A DNA stretch of 64,000 nt from Perca fluviatilis (GCF_010015445.1 NC_053128.1:6958840-7022839), one strand, 5' to 3'. Shown: positions 25,581-37,180, numbered from the stretch's first letter. The notes: generated from the letters alone by a model not told the origin. Program-made: numbers and translations.

Positions 25581-26453
25581 CCGGCCTATTTGCTGCGGAC
25601 AGTTTGAAAGTTGCGAGAGTCATATTCCTTTTCACATTCACAAATCCGATTTTTTTCTTTCCCCTCAGCAGAGTAACAAGCTTTTAGTGATATGATACGA
25701 AGAAAAAAAGTCTTTTGTTTGACAGTTTTAGGCTGTTTTCTGTTTTTAATAATTTCTCTCAGGGAGGGTGGGAAGTGAGATGATGCTTTTTTATAATGCC
25801 CCCAAGTGTTTGTTTTTCTTCTTTGATTTCTTCTGTCTGTGTTTTATCATCCAATTTTTCTCCTTCTACCACATCTGTGTTCTGTCCATATGCAAATACT
25901 CTAAAGTTAACAAAGCAAGCCATGTCTTTTTTTGGGGGGGGAGGGAGGGGGGATCGGGGTAGATTAGGTGTAGCTGTGGAGCGGGACTTTCGTTTTGATG
26001 TGAATCAGTGGGGGACATGGAGAGAAAGAAGAGCGCTTTCAACAGCTGTTCCACGGTTTGCGTCATGCGGCGCGAGCTAGCGTCATGGCTGAGTGTTCGC
26101 ACGCTATGCACACACGCGCACGCACACACACATACACCCACACGCGCGCACACACAGAGAGGCATGCTGTGGGGACCCCCAGTCGAAGGCATGACCAAAC
26201 ACAGGCATTGTGTTCTCATGCAGCCGCTGTGTTGCTGAGGAAGGACTTCACCTGTTTGGAGTGCTGACAGGCTGCTGGTTCTGCTCGCAGTCTCACGTTC
26301 TACTGCGTGTTTGCTGCATGGCTGCTGTTGTTCCCTCTGAGAGGAGGCTCGCACGGAATCACTGCGTTGTTCCTCTTTTAGTCATCAAACTGGTCTGAAT
26401 GAGAGAAGGGCTGATGGGAAATGTGCTGTGCCTGTTGTATTAGGAAATACGTG

Positions 26454-26803
26454 TACTCTATATCGACGACGTTCCCATTCCGGGATTGTTCAGGAAATTC
26501 CGCCGGATGGCCGTCACTTTTGGCCGAATTTCCGTCACCTTCCGCTTTCTTCGTGTTGGCGCTCTAAACTCCGGTGGATTTCTGAGGACTACGGTTAACT
26601 GCTCCTCAGATCTCTGCAGGGTAAATCCAGACAGCTAGCTAGACTATCTGTCCAATCAGAGTTTTCTGTCGCACGACTTTTGAACGTACCCATGTTCCAC
26701 CAAAACAAGTTCCTTCCCGAGGCTATTTTGCAGAGGCATTGAGACCGGCACTTAGCTCCGCCCAAGACAATTGTGATTGGTTTAAAGAAATGCCAATAAA
26801 CTA
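26454..26803 (-). mobile_element. Family M2 copy, reverse orientation, truncated
   Basis: Read on the - strand, this copy ends near TCTATATCGACG-type sequence and runs back to the gccaataaact block, where it stops abruptly at a hAT-like repeat beginning TAGAGGTGTTGAAATT. The portion beyond the tttattggcatttcttta block is missing. Confidence 0.78.
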
Positions 26804-27168
26804 GAGGTGTTGAAATTAATCAAATAATCGATGCGTCGAATCGTGGACATGGACGATGCTGCATCGATAATCGGCAGGCTCATAATCGATTATTTCTTTT
26901 TACAAGTTAATGTAGGCCTAGAAAATTTCTGTCTACATATTCCGTTATGTTTTGCACATTCAGGAAGTGCCATGTGCTCAGTGCTGTAGTTTGATGTATC
27001 CAGTTTATTTAGTATTAGAGCACTGTACAATGTTTTGATTTTGAAGCTTGAAAAGCTATGAATTAAATATCCTACATGGCTTTAATAGAAAAATGTATTT
27101 GTGATGCATCGTGATGCATGGAGATATCGAATCGAAAAATCATATGTATCGTGATTTTTCCTAGAATC
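26804..27168. mobile_element. hAT-like repeat with CGATGCATCG core
   Basis: AT-rich sequence with ATCGATGCGTCGAATCG near the left and GATGCATGGAGATATCGAATC near the right forms inverted, CGAT-rich arms. Exact ends and duplication were not resolved. Confidence 0.5.
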
Positions 27169-27437
27169 AATATTATTATTATTTTTTAACCAATGAGTAA
27201 CCTAAATATATCCTGTTTATACGGGACCGCCGGCGGTGACTACATCATATCCGTTTCCAGAAAAAAAGACGGGAAGCAGAAAATGCAGAAAGTACATTCT
27301 GTTATGTTATGTACTTCTTTACGAGTGAAATAAATGTCAGATAGACTGGCTGACTGACACTGACATTAGTTTTTAGAAAATGTCTCTGGATGTGTATTAA
27401 TCAACTTTTAATTTAGTTAAAGAAGGAAAAGAAAATA

Positions 27438-28095
27438 ACGTTGACGTTAGCTAGCGCTAGCGCTAGATGATACTAGCGATTTCTAGTCGGCGACATATTT
27501 TGAGCTTCATGTAATAAACATGAATAGCTACAATAGCCATTGTTGTTTAATGCGTGTGTGACGTCAAAAACTGGGACTTCACGGGTACTAAGTTACGGAT
27601 TTGACAGCCGTTCCACTTCCTGTCTTCTACTTTCCCGCCTGTGTGATTACCTGTCCCCGCCCTTATCTGCTGCCCCTGTGTCTCATTGTCTCCCCTTGTC
27701 TTGAGTATTTAATGCTGCTTTCCAGACACAATTTTTAGCCCGTAAGTTACGACTTCAAGTCACGACTCACGACTTGGTAGCGTTCCAGGCAAAGTCACCA
27801 CAAACCCTTCTTTGTCACTGTTAGCTATCGGCTACCTAACTTTGACGTTAGCTAGCGCTAGCTGATACTAGCGATTTCTAGTCGGCGACATATTTTGGGC
27901 TTCATTTAAGAAACATAACCTGTAGTAGTACACAATCATATGTGTATTGTTTTGATTACAATGTGCGGGATTACTTTACGTTGCCTATTTATGTCTATTT
28001 ATTTCTATTTCTCACTGTTAATCACCGGCGTCTGTACAGCATCAACATGGGGTCGCCATTGTTGTTTATGCGTGTGTAACATCAAAAACACAGGT
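27438..28095 (+). repeat. Direct duplication of a 55-bp core and its downstream flank
   Basis: The core tgacgttagctagcgctag, atactagcgatttctagtcg, gcgacatatttt is found at 27442-27508 and at 27843-27900. A second shared block, ccattgttgtttaatgcgtg (27538) and ccattgttgtttatgcgtg (28056), follows each at different spacing. Confidence 0.85.
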
Positions 28096-28642
28096 TACAG
28101 GTGGCCTGGAACACAGCATTAGTCCAGTCTTTTCTTTACTCCGGTGCGAGATCGTCTGCTTCCAATGTGTTCAGCCTTTGAGCGGTTTTCCCTGTGTCCT
28201 GTATTCCTTAGTTCCTGTTTTCCCTTTGGATTTTGACCATTGCCTGTTTTTTTCAGATTTCCCTTTGCCTGTCATTTACTGGACACTGTTGCTTGTAGTT
28301 TTATTAGCGTGCTAGCGTTGTATTTTACTCACCTGAGTCATGCATTTGTGGGTCCATTCTCTGGTATGCGTGATATAATGGGGATTTTGGCCGATGTCAA
28401 ACACTGTATACAGAGATTTACTGTATTTAAAAAAAAAATACTGTCTTTATGTAAATGTTTGAGTCTGATGTGTGCGTTACCGAGCAAAGACGTCCATCGT
28501 CTGTTGACTTCTGTCAGAAGGTGCTTCCTGTCGGGCCTCAAGTTGTTTTGGCTGTGAGTCTCTGATGAGAACACGTTGAGCTTTGATCAGCGGGCAGTTT
28601 CTCTGAATGACGTTGTGCGTTTTTCTGTGTTTTGTGTTGCAG

Positions 28643-28748
28643 GTGTACGCTCCGTCTGCCAGTACAGCAGACTACAACAGGGACTCACCGGGTTATCCCT
28701 CCTCCAAACCTCCCAGCGCTGGCTTCCCAAGCTCATTCTTCATGCCAG
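28643..28748 (+). CDS. tcf4: tcf4 internal coding exon 1 of 7 in this window
   Basis: This exon codes for 35 residues plus one base, beginning [20 protein letters not shown] and ending SSFFMP. That wording matches vertebrate TCF4 (an E-protein, class I bHLH factor that binds CANNTG E-boxes as homo- or heterodimers in the nucleus) better than the TCF12 or TCF3 paralogues, which differ at the [12 protein letters not shown] block. The acceptor is a cag at 28640-28642 and the donor is GT at 28749. It is entered in phase 0 and left in phase 1, so the next exon supplies two bases of the split codon. The segment is part of the low-complexity Ser/Pro-rich linker between the two activation domains. 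The donor runs straight into a (CA)n microsatellite from intron position +3, which is unusual. No preceding exon was recognised upstream in the window. Confidence 0.93.
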
Positions 28749-28750
28749 GT

Positions 28751-28755
28751 ACACA

Positions 28756-28818
<63 letters not shown>
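28751..28818 (+). repeat. (CA)n at the exon 1 splice donor
   Basis: The array starts at intron position +3, right after GT, with one CC interruption at 28762-28763. Confidence 0.97.
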
Positions 28819-28820
<2 letters not shown>

Positions 28821-28825
28821 CTCCA

Positions 28826-29232
28826 CGATGTGAGGAAAGCATGCGATATGCGATTACGTTGTCGAATATCGCTTTAACGATATTAATTGCGATAAATAAA
28901 CACATTTCTCTGTGTACTCAGTTCTGCTGATTTCAGTATTCTGCTAAAATACAGAAAATTGCTTGTTGAATTTGAAAAAAAAATGAAAAGAAGTAATTTC
29001 CCACATTTGTTTATTGAACAAATTTAACGTTTTATTAGCTGTAAAAGGCATCACTAAAAAAGGAACGACAGTCACATTTTAAAGTGCAGTTTTCTACTGA
29101 TATTATCTTTCAACTAACACAAAAAATCTCTGAGTGTCTTTCGCGATAAGTCGCAGCGTTTCGCCATGTGTTTATTGTGCCAGTTGATATCGCAATGACA
29201 ATGAAAAAACAATATATTGTGCAGCCCCAACA
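28826..29232. mobile_element. Diverged hAT-like CGATAT repeat beside exon 1
   Basis: The left part carries gcgatatgcgattacg and gaatatcgctttaacgat; the right part carries gatatcgcaatgacaatg and caatatattgtgcagcccc. This resembles the fish repeats with TTGTGCAGCCC ends. Borders are approximate. Confidence 0.5.
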
Positions 29233-29754
29233 CGCACACGCACACACACCACACACACACACACACGCACACAGATGCTGTGAAACATTTCCTTATACCA
29301 ATATCACACAATTTGAGCTGTGTATTTTATTAGTTATTATATAACAGCTGCCCAGATGAGGTATGCATCTTTTTGCTGGAGACGGCAATAAAGACAACAA
29401 GTAGTTGCTTGCAAACCTAACGTCTGTTCACACCAAATGTGAAGGTGCAACATTGTGCAGAGCGAAATGTAGTGCGTGGCTGCGTTCTCCCGATGGTCGA
29501 AACGGGTCTAGTAGGCATTCATCGGCAGAAGGTGGAAGTCACGAGAGTGCCAAGACAACTTTAAGCGTCTCTGAACTCCGGGAGATGTCTCTCTGAAATG
29601 TAGCACAGTAGAAGAAGAAAGTGGCATGAAAAGAAAAGACTCAAGTAAAGTACCTCAAATATGTACTTAAGTACAGTACTTGAGTAAATGGTGCATAAGT
29701 ACTTAGTTACATTCAGCCACTGGTCACAGCAGAGAGAAACCTCAGTATGTTTTT

Positions 29755-29995
29755 ACTAGGGATGTTCCCATACCGATACCAGTATCGGAAAAGCCTCCGA
29801 TACGGCCTAAAATGTTGGTATCGGTATCGGGAAGTACTGGACTTTATGCAGCGATCCGATACCACATGATTTAGACCTGAAAAAAATCTGCTTTAAAGTA
29901 GGATAATAAAAAAAAAAAACATACGTGATATGTAGTATACAGCTGTTAAAACAGCGGACAATCTCTAGCTTTTACCGTTCCTAATCTCAAACCAG
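29755..29995. mobile_element. hAT-like fragment, GATACCAGTATCGG core
   Basis: The stretch agggatgttcccataccg followed by repeated GATACC/GGTATCGG motifs is the left part of a common fish MITE. The right end was not found. Confidence 0.5.
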
Positions 29996-30008
29996 CACAT
30001 CACATGTG

Positions 30009-30052
<44 letters not shown>

Positions 30053-30370
30053 CTCTATCAATTCATTTCAATTTGCTTTATTGGCATGAACAAAAAACAT
30101 GTTGTTGCCAAAGCAGTTTACAGAAAATGCATATAGTACATATCACATATTAAATACATACAGTAGGTGTCACATATATTCTATACAGTGTATTCTCTGT
30201 TTCTCTCTATCTCTTTCTCTCTCTCTCTCTCTCTGTTTTTCTCTATCTCTCTCTATCTCTTTCTCTCTCTCTGTTTCTCTCTCTCTTTCTCTCTCTGTTT
30301 CTATCTCTCTATCTCTTTCTCTCTCTGTTTCTCTCTCTCTCTTTCTCTCTCTCTGTTTCTCTCTATCTCT
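30009..30370 (+). repeat. TC arrays (TCTCTT/TCTCTG variants)
   Basis: Pure TC at 30009-30047 and degenerate TC with TTTC and TATC variants at 30193-30370. Confidence 0.93.
30061..30125 (+). mobile_element. CAATTC/TTTATTGGCATG retro-repeat copy
   Basis: The stretch tttcaatttgctttattgg, catgaac and ttgccaaagca matches a second copy at 30371-30442 in the same intron; the two are separated by TC arrays. Confidence 0.55.
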
Positions 30371-30442
30371 CAATTCCAATTCAATTTCAATTCAATGTTG
30401 CTTTATTAGCATGCCTGTAGGTACCGTGTTGCCAAAGCACAA
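30371..30442 (+). mobile_element. Second CAATTC/TTTATTAGCATG retro-repeat copy
   Basis: The stretch ttcaattcaatgttgcttta, ttagcatg and ttgccaaagcacaagc parallels 30061-30125. It ends 45 bp before the exon 2 acceptor. Confidence 0.55.
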
Positions 30443-30486
30443 GCAAACTCTCTCTCTCTCTCTCTCTCTCTGTGTCTCCCTATCAG

Positions 30487-30635
30487 AAGGTCACCACAGT
30501 GGCGATCACTGGAGCAGCAGTAGTAGCAGTATGAGCCAGCAGGGTTACCACGGCAGCATGCTGGGGGGCGGGAACTCGTCCCACGGCCCTGCCCAGGGCT
30601 CCTCCTACTGTGGGATTCACCCTCACGACAGATTG
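30487..30635 (+). CDS. tcf4: tcf4 internal coding exon 2 of 7
   Basis: The exon is 149 nt long. Its first two bases complete the split codon (Glu), followed by 49 codons reading [20 protein letters not shown] to CGIHPHDRL. The human protein has the recognisably related GHHSSDPWSSSSGMNQPGY and SLHPHERL at this place. It starts after a cag following a CT-rich tract (30449-30480) and ends at GT 30636, in phase 0. A run of six serines comes from AGC/AGT codons. The region is predicted to be disordered, Ser/Gly-rich linker of the E-protein. Two copies of a CAATTC-rich retro-repeat and several CT arrays crowd the upstream intron, so the polypyrimidine tract may be length-variable. Confidence 0.93.
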
Positions 30636-31958
30636 GTGAGCAGAGCTGTCAATCACACACCGGGGAGACTTTCCTTTCAGGAAGTCACTTCAGAGATTAC
30701 ATTTAATTGACATACACACACCTGGGCAAATGTTTTATATTGTCATTTTTTTAAATTTAATTTTTACACTTTGATGATTTAAGCCAGGGATCTTCAACAG
30801 GGGCTCCGGGACCCCTGGGGGGTCATCAGAGTCAATGCAGGGGGGCCTCAAAATTATTGTTAATTTAAATATTTTCTAAAATTAACATCAGGAAACACAA
30901 ATCCAACATATTATTAGCAAATATAAATCCCCACTGCTTACTGGCATATAGGTAAGGTAGTCACTAAGGCCATCCACAGATACAGTTCATCGTAAAGATT
31001 CACTGTGCCACATGTACTGTATGTTTAACATTAAAACATGATTTATAAAACTATGCCAATAATTATTAGGCTATTTTAAAAACTTAGTATTCTATGCAAA
31101 AAAAAGCTATGTATAAAGGCTTTACAGTGCCCACACATTATTGTAGGCTGAGTTTAATATGCAACTTCATTTTATACATAATATGTAGTAGGGGGTCCCT
31201 GCTCCGTCTCTCTTTCAGTTAAGGGGTCCTTGGCTTAAAAAAACGTTGAAGACCCCTGATTTAAACCACATAATAGATGATAGAATCAGGGTGACCGCGG
31301 GCTCTTCAAAAGTCTAAGAAAGTCTAAAATTTCAAAACCAAAATTTTAGGCCTTAAAAAGTCTTAAATTCACTCAAGTATTGTCTTTTCCGTCTTAAATA
31401 ATTTTCAACAGGTCTTCATTTTCCTACATCAATGTAACACTACCTCTAATGCTTATTGAAATGTTCCCGCAGCGCTTTGGAATGTTTTATTTTTATATAT
31501 GTATTTTTTTTATTCTGTGGTGTTGTAGTTCGTTCTGTCGCTAGTCCAAATATAATTTGCTGTGTGACGACTACAAATGAGACCAACATGCAACTTCTTT
31601 TGCAGCCAATCTAGAGACCAGTCCTATAACGGCAATCAGAAAATCGGGGAATTTGTCTCAGACGATGTTTCATCTGAATCTTTTTTGATTTTGTGATATA
31701 GATCTTAAATTTGCTGTGGTTATAACTTATTGACAGTTATGAATCTAAAATCAAAGCCTGCTAAAGTCAGTAGTCAATGATATATTACATTACATGACAA
31801 TTGACAAATGTAAAGCTGTAAATATGTGATAATATGTCAATATATGGTAATTCGTTCAAATGAATAAGAGCTTTGTGTAATTCTAATCACTGTTTTGCGG
31901 TAGTTTCTCCTTGTCTTCTTAAACTGAGTTTCATTTTGTTCTGTCCGTGTCTCTGCAG
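30636..31958 (+). other. tcf4 intron between exons 2 and 3
   Basis: This 1,323-bp intron carries one complete non-autonomous hAT element (30785-31258). The remainder, 31260-31958, is AT-rich sequence in which I see no defined feature. Confidence 0.85.
30785..31258 (+). mobile_element. hAT MITE family H2 copy 1
   Basis: This 474-bp element starts CAGGGATCTTCAACAGG and ends TTGAAGACCCCTG. The 8-bp flanks ATTTAAGC (30777-30784) and ATTTAAAC (31259-31266) match at 7 of 8. CAGGGGTCTTCAA-type ends are typical of hAT elements. A second copy lies in opposite orientation at 49318-49771. Confidence 0.87.
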
Positions 31959-32106
31959 AGCTACCCGTCCCACTCGTCTGCAGATATCAGCTCCAGCCTC
32001 CCTCCTATGTCCAGCTTCCACCGAGGGGGAGGGAGCGGGGGCGGGGGCAATCACTACAGCACCGCCTCTTGCACCGCTTCCACCAACGGCACAGAAAGCA
32101 TCATGG
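31959..32106 (+). CDS. tcf4: tcf4 internal coding exon 3 of 7
   Basis: The exon is 148 nt (49 codons plus one base) and begins [20 protein letters not shown], near identical to the TCF4 family block [20 protein letters not shown]. It then reads [18 protein letters not shown] and ends NGTESIM plus the first base of the next codon. The acceptor is ctgcag ending at 31958; the donor is gtaaga from 32107. The glycine-rich insert [10 protein letters not shown] replaces a shorter RSGTN in the mammalian protein as I recall it, and is encoded by a GC-rich GGG/GGC run, so it is probably a lineage-specific expansion. The exon lies just upstream of activation domain 2. Confidence 0.93.
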
Positions 32107-33167
32107 GTAAGACCACCGGTGTCTATTTGTATCTTGAAGAAATTTGTAGTGGCTATTGCGTTTCAAAATGACAGCCACTGCCCAAGGCATAGAAGAGGGA
32201 TTTTAACTTAATTTGGATCTAAACTCAAATATCCTAACCTGTAGAAATATATCTTTATGATCCTACCAAAACGTTTTAGGTAGCATGTAGCATGTGCGTG
32301 AATCAGGGAAAAATAAATTCAACAAGATGGTTTCTTAAATTATATCAAATAAGATGAAACAGGATGACTTCATGGTCTTAAAAAACTGTTTGGTCTCAAC
32401 TAAAGCTAGGACTCCAAAAACGTTCCACTCGTGTTTCCAACTTCTCTTAATTAACTATACCACACCAACAATAAGTATGGCGTGGGCGATTTGCCAATTA
32501 GTGGCCTAGCTGTCGATCAAAATCATTGGTTTAGAACTATATCCAAAATATACTTTTGGATGATAGACCCTTGTTGAACTGAGCTACTTCCTGTCAAGAT
32601 TTAGCCCCACCTACTATGCTCACAGACTCTCTCAACATCTATTAGATGGATTACGCTGGGATTTTGTACAGATTTTGTTTGTTTAGTGCTAATTAGCAAA
32701 TGTTAGCGTGCACACGCACCGAACTAAGATTGCTAACAAGATAAACAAGTTACCTGCTAAACCTCAGCATGTTAGCATGCTGACAGTAGCTCAAAGCACA
32801 GAAGCACAGCCACTAAGTGCTGCTAGTATGGCTGCAGACTCGTGTTTATCTATTAATAGTATGTGACCACTGGTGTGCGGCCACATTTTCATGTCAAGGC
32901 GTATTTGACTTGTTTGAATGCCTATAGACACATTATTTTTTTGCATATATGTATGTGTCAGAGTTGTAGACGTAAGACTTCAGACTTGGACTTGGGTCAG
33001 ACTTAAGTCACAACAATGAGGACTCGACACTTGACTTGGATTTGACTCCTGACTTGGACTTGACTTTGACACTGCACTTACTTTACACTTGACTCCCTAA
33101 AGACTGGACTTGACTTTTGCTAAAGACGTAAACAAGCTCTGCTGTGTGTAAGCTTTCACTCTTATCA

Positions 33168-33618
33168 TAGTCTCGCATTGCCAGACCTTCCTCCACAGCA
33201 CTGCAGAGGAGGGTCTGGCTAGTCCCCACAGCATAACGGGATGGGAGAAAAGCTCTGGTTTATTGGCATTTCTTTAAACCGATCACAATCATCTTGGGTG
33301 CCGCAAGGAGCAACAGTGCCTCTGCAAAATAGCCTCGGGAAGGAACTTGTTTTGGTGGAACATGTGTACGTTCAAAAGTTGTTTTAGTCGTGCAACAGAA
33401 AACTCCGATTGGACAGATAGTCTAGCTAGCTGTCTGGATTTACCCTGCAGAGATCTGAGGAGCAGTTAACCATAGTCCTCACAAATCCACCAGAGTTCAG
33501 AACGCCAACACAAAGAAAGCGGAAGGTGACGGACATCCGGACGAAATGAAAGACATCCGGCGAAATCTTCGGCGGCTCCTGAACAATCACGGAAGTGGAA
33601 CATTGTGGATATAGACTA
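33168..33618 (+). mobile_element. Complete element of family M2 (TAGTCT ends, 9-bp duplication)
   Basis: This 451-bp repeat starts TAGTCTCGCATTGCC and ends ATATAGACTA, flanked by the exact 9-bp repeat CTCTTATCA (33159-33167 and 33619-33627). It is the most complete of five copies of a family recognisable by the inner blocks tttattggcatttcttta, aaggaacttgttttggtgg and ggatttaccctgcagag. No protein-coding cargo is evident. End motif and duplication length suggest a relative of the M1 elements. Confidence 0.82.
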
Positions 33619-33984
33619 CTCTTATCATAAATCTATCTGCAGCAACTTTTACTCATTGTTTGGGAGTAGACAAGATTATAAAACTGTAAAAGTAACTGAT
33701 CAGTCTGATGTTGTCATCCTGGTGTTATGACTTGGATGCCATCGCCGTGTTTGTGTTTCAACGTTGGAATAATCCACGGATGAACGACTCGCAGTTACCA
33801 CTTGAAAGACAACATGACTGGCCCTTTCTAGTCAGAAGACCTCGTCTTTATTTACGGCAAATTAACTTGTTATAAGTGTCAGTGATTAGACTCAGAAGAT
33901 TTAAAGCACTTAAAAACTAAGGGGAGAAGGTAGGCGGTAAGAAAACAGTTGTACTCCATTTTGGCGCAACTTTGATATCCGTGA

Positions 33985-34019
<35 letters not shown>

Positions 34020-34696
34020 CGTGCCATATGGACCCCTTGCTTTGAGTCCCATAGAACAAATAGGAAAGCAATAAGAAACAGATTGAAAGTTTGTTTTCAT
34101 GGGAAGACACCGACCACATTCCACGAAGATATCACACACACACACACACACACGAGCCCGCGCAGATAAGTGTAAACACAACATGAAGCTAATAAAAACC
34201 ATGACGCTGTTGTTTAAATATAAACTCATGAAACACGTGTGTGCACACAAGAACCCTTAAACACGGATGCACAGTGTTTACAGACAATTCTCTGGGAGTG
34301 GGTGAACAGCAACTACAGTACTATGGATTCATGTCAGTTACAACTGATTTGGAAAATATAATTTTCTTATCAACAAAACGTCAGATTCGCAGCTCTCAGT
34401 GCCCTGCTGGCTAGCTCGACAGTGTTGGACATGTGGGGAAAAGCAAAGTGACTGTAACACATTGAAGTAGACTAATACCAAAGGAGTGGACACAAAACAT
34501 TTAGTGTGGCGCTGCAACAATTAACCATGTCTTTTCATTTATTGATATACTTGATACATGGACAATGTACAATAAATGAAGTGTGAGCGTTTAATTTTTC
34601 AAAAGAGGGTGTAATATCATTTGAGGTCCAGCAGTATGTAATTTGAATAAAGTAGTCTGTAGATGTAGAACTAAAATGAGAAGGATTAGAGACCAA

Positions 34697-35970
34697 GGTT
34701 GCGTCCAAAATTCCATACTAACATGCTATTTACTAGGCTAAAAAACAGTATGTGAGATTTTTTAAATCTTATTATGAAACCAATAGTACATGAATTGCAT
34801 ACTGTTTCCAGTGAAATATACCGGCCACTACGCCGGCAAAACTATCCCACAATGCAACGCGGTAGTAACTACGTTCCTAACAGACAAACGGACAGAAACC
34901 AAGGAGCTCTGTAACATCAATAACGCTCTGATTTACATTTCTACATATTTAAATCTGTGATTTTGATACCTGCGACTGTTGGTCTAGTTATTTGCCTTTT
35001 TCAGTGATTTAAGCATTATCTGGCGATAAAGCTGAGGTCAGCAGGGGTTACCATGGTTACGTGTCTCCAACAGTGTTGGGTGTAATGTGTTACAGTAACG
35101 TAACTACTTTTTAAAAGTAAAAAGTAGTGTAACGCGCTACTACTGAAAATTCGGTAACGAAACGTAGTTCCTTTTTCAATTCGGCGCAACGTTACTTTTC
35201 CCAGGGACAGATTTGACAGCGGCGCTGCCTTCTTCTCTGCTGCGCGCTCACAAGCTCCACACGGGACGTGACAGAGGCTGGTAGCACAGCCAAAGGTAAC
35301 TTTTGAGAGCATTTTAAGCTTCGTGGCTTTTTGCTGGACGGCCAGGCAGACACAAAGCTGACAAGCTCACAGATGGACGCGGTAGAGATGGCCTCATACA
35401 TACACGCAGCAGACCGCTAGGACTTCCAGAAAAGAGGCTGCATGTGTCTACGACAATGCACGGAGCATCGTGGCTGCGCGACCGGTACAAGTCAATCCAG
35501 ACATCACATACACTAACACCGTGTAACGCCGATGACCTGCCGATGTGCTTTCAACCCGCGCTGGACTCGTTCATAATGAATCAGCCGTCACTCTGTGAGT
35601 AGAGAGTCCAGTCTGCAGTGTAGTTCAGACACTTCACTGATAAACTAGAGATTGGCTTTATGGTCAGAGATAGTTTTTGTATGATTAACTTCAGTCTCTG
35701 CCAGAGACACCTGCTTTTAAAAGTAACGTAAAAGTAACGAGTAAAGTAAAAAGTTACTTTCCATAGAGGGTAACTAAGTAAAGTAACGGATTACTCTTTT
35801 AAGAAGTAACGAGTAATGATCAAACACTACTTTTTAAAAGTTGACGTTGAAAATTACAGCTTAGTGCATCCGAAAAAGATACACACTACTGTTTATTTAC
35901 ACAAAAGTATGTTGATCGATAGTATTCATATTGAATACGTTGTGCGGAGTATGCGATCTCGGACACAACC
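34697..35970. mobile_element. GGTTGCGTCC-ended element, interrupted
   Basis: The left end GGTTGCGTCCAAAATTCC and right end GATCTCGGACACAACC are inverted (GGTTGxGTCC). Inner arms also pair: ccatactaacatgctattt on the left and gagtatgcgatctcgg on the right. A second element (35071 to about 35835) sits within it. Confidence 0.65.
35071..35835. mobile_element. CAGTGTTGGG element nested in 34697-35970
   Basis: It starts CAGTGTTGGGTGTAATG, has gttacagtaacgtaactac and at the right taaagtaacggattactc and aagtaacgagtaatgatc. This is the common fish repeat with AGTAAC/GTTACT arms. The right border is approximate. Confidence 0.68.
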
Positions 35971-36773
35971 CAAGAATTCCATCCCCAGCTATGTTGTGCG
36001 TTCCAATTGGAACGCCATTGGTGGGAAGGTGGTGAGGGATCATGTCCTCATCAGTGCACCACCACTGCAACTCCTACTTCACTTGGTTTTGAGAATGGCA
36101 AGTCAGCATGCACCCTTTTTTGCGATCCATTTTTTCTTTTCCATATGCAAATAAACAGGCAAACATATTAGTTTAGAAAATTACCCAAAAAAAAGCTTTA
36201 TGTTTATTATTGTGCTGTTGATGGTCCCACAGTGCAATGCTAAGAGGATGTTGAGGAGCTCCTCACAGCTGCAAATAAAATAGTGGATAATGACGACATA
36301 GCTCCAAGAAGAAGAAGAAAACATTAAATGTTCATTTCCTATTAGAACAAAAAGTTGAAGTACATTGATTCCTTGTATACTAACTGCAACAACTAATATG
36401 GAATATGGAATTGGGACATGGCAAAGGAACTACAGATGGCAGATGTGACTGGATATTTGCAGTAATGCCTGGAGCAAATGGGAGCAAACATTTACTATAT
36501 AAAGAAAGAACTAAAGAAATAAAAATAACCAAATGCACAAAAAAACAATAAAAAAGTGTTACGTGAATTATTAAAAAAAAAAAATGATGCAAACTTTAAT
36601 AACTAGATGTTTTTCTTTTATCTTTGATGGACACACAAAAATAAACACACAGAAAAACTTGAAAATCAGTTTCATCTTCTGAATGCTCTCCTCCTTTGTA
36701 CCTATAAGCTCTCATTTATGAAAAAGATTTTCTCCTGCACATGTTCTAAATTATGCGTCAAGTCAGGATGCAA

Positions 36774-36778
36774 GCGTG

Positions 36779-36826
<48 letters not shown>

Positions 36827-36845
36827 TGTGTGTGTGTGTGTGTGG
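36774..36845 (+). repeat. (CGTG)n then GT array
   Basis: About thirteen GTGC units pass into a short GT run. Confidence 0.96.
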
Positions 36846-37180
36846 CAATAATCCCTTGGATGGTTTACTAGGCCAGTGGTATGGCGTGAGTGAGACATGA
36901 GGCTTTAACCCCAAAACATATGCTGCTTCCTGTCTCTCTCTCTGTCTTCATCTCTCTCTCTGTCTCTCTCTCTCTCTCTCGCTCTCGCTCTCTCTCAAAC
37001 AGCTTAAAGAAGTCCAGTCCTGCCAATTTTTGTAATGGATTCATTTGCCATGAAAGGATGTGTTTTGCTGTGTCTGTGTGGCGTGCACGTGTCTAACTTG
37101 TGTGTGCGAGCGTAAACTTTCCATCTGGGATCTGCTATCAGGAGAGATGAGCTGCGAGCATGTCAGAGTCTCTCTGCTTC

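Larger units (their letters stand above)
28749..30486 (+). other. tcf4 intron between exons 1 and 2
   Basis: This 1,738-bp intron has GT at 28749 and AG at 30485-30486. It holds a (CA)n array touching the donor, a diverged CGATAT-type hAT-like element (about 28826-29232), a short acttaagtac-type repeat (29641-29725), a GATACC/GGTATC-rich hAT-like fragment (29755-29995) and stacked TC arrays separated by two copies of a CAATTC-rich retro-repeat. Confidence 0.85.

Noticed and set aside
30099..30710. A 203-codon + strand frame through TC arrays into exon 2
   Set aside because: Only the part from 30487 to 30635 is tcf4, in a different register of use; the rest is TC repeat and intron.
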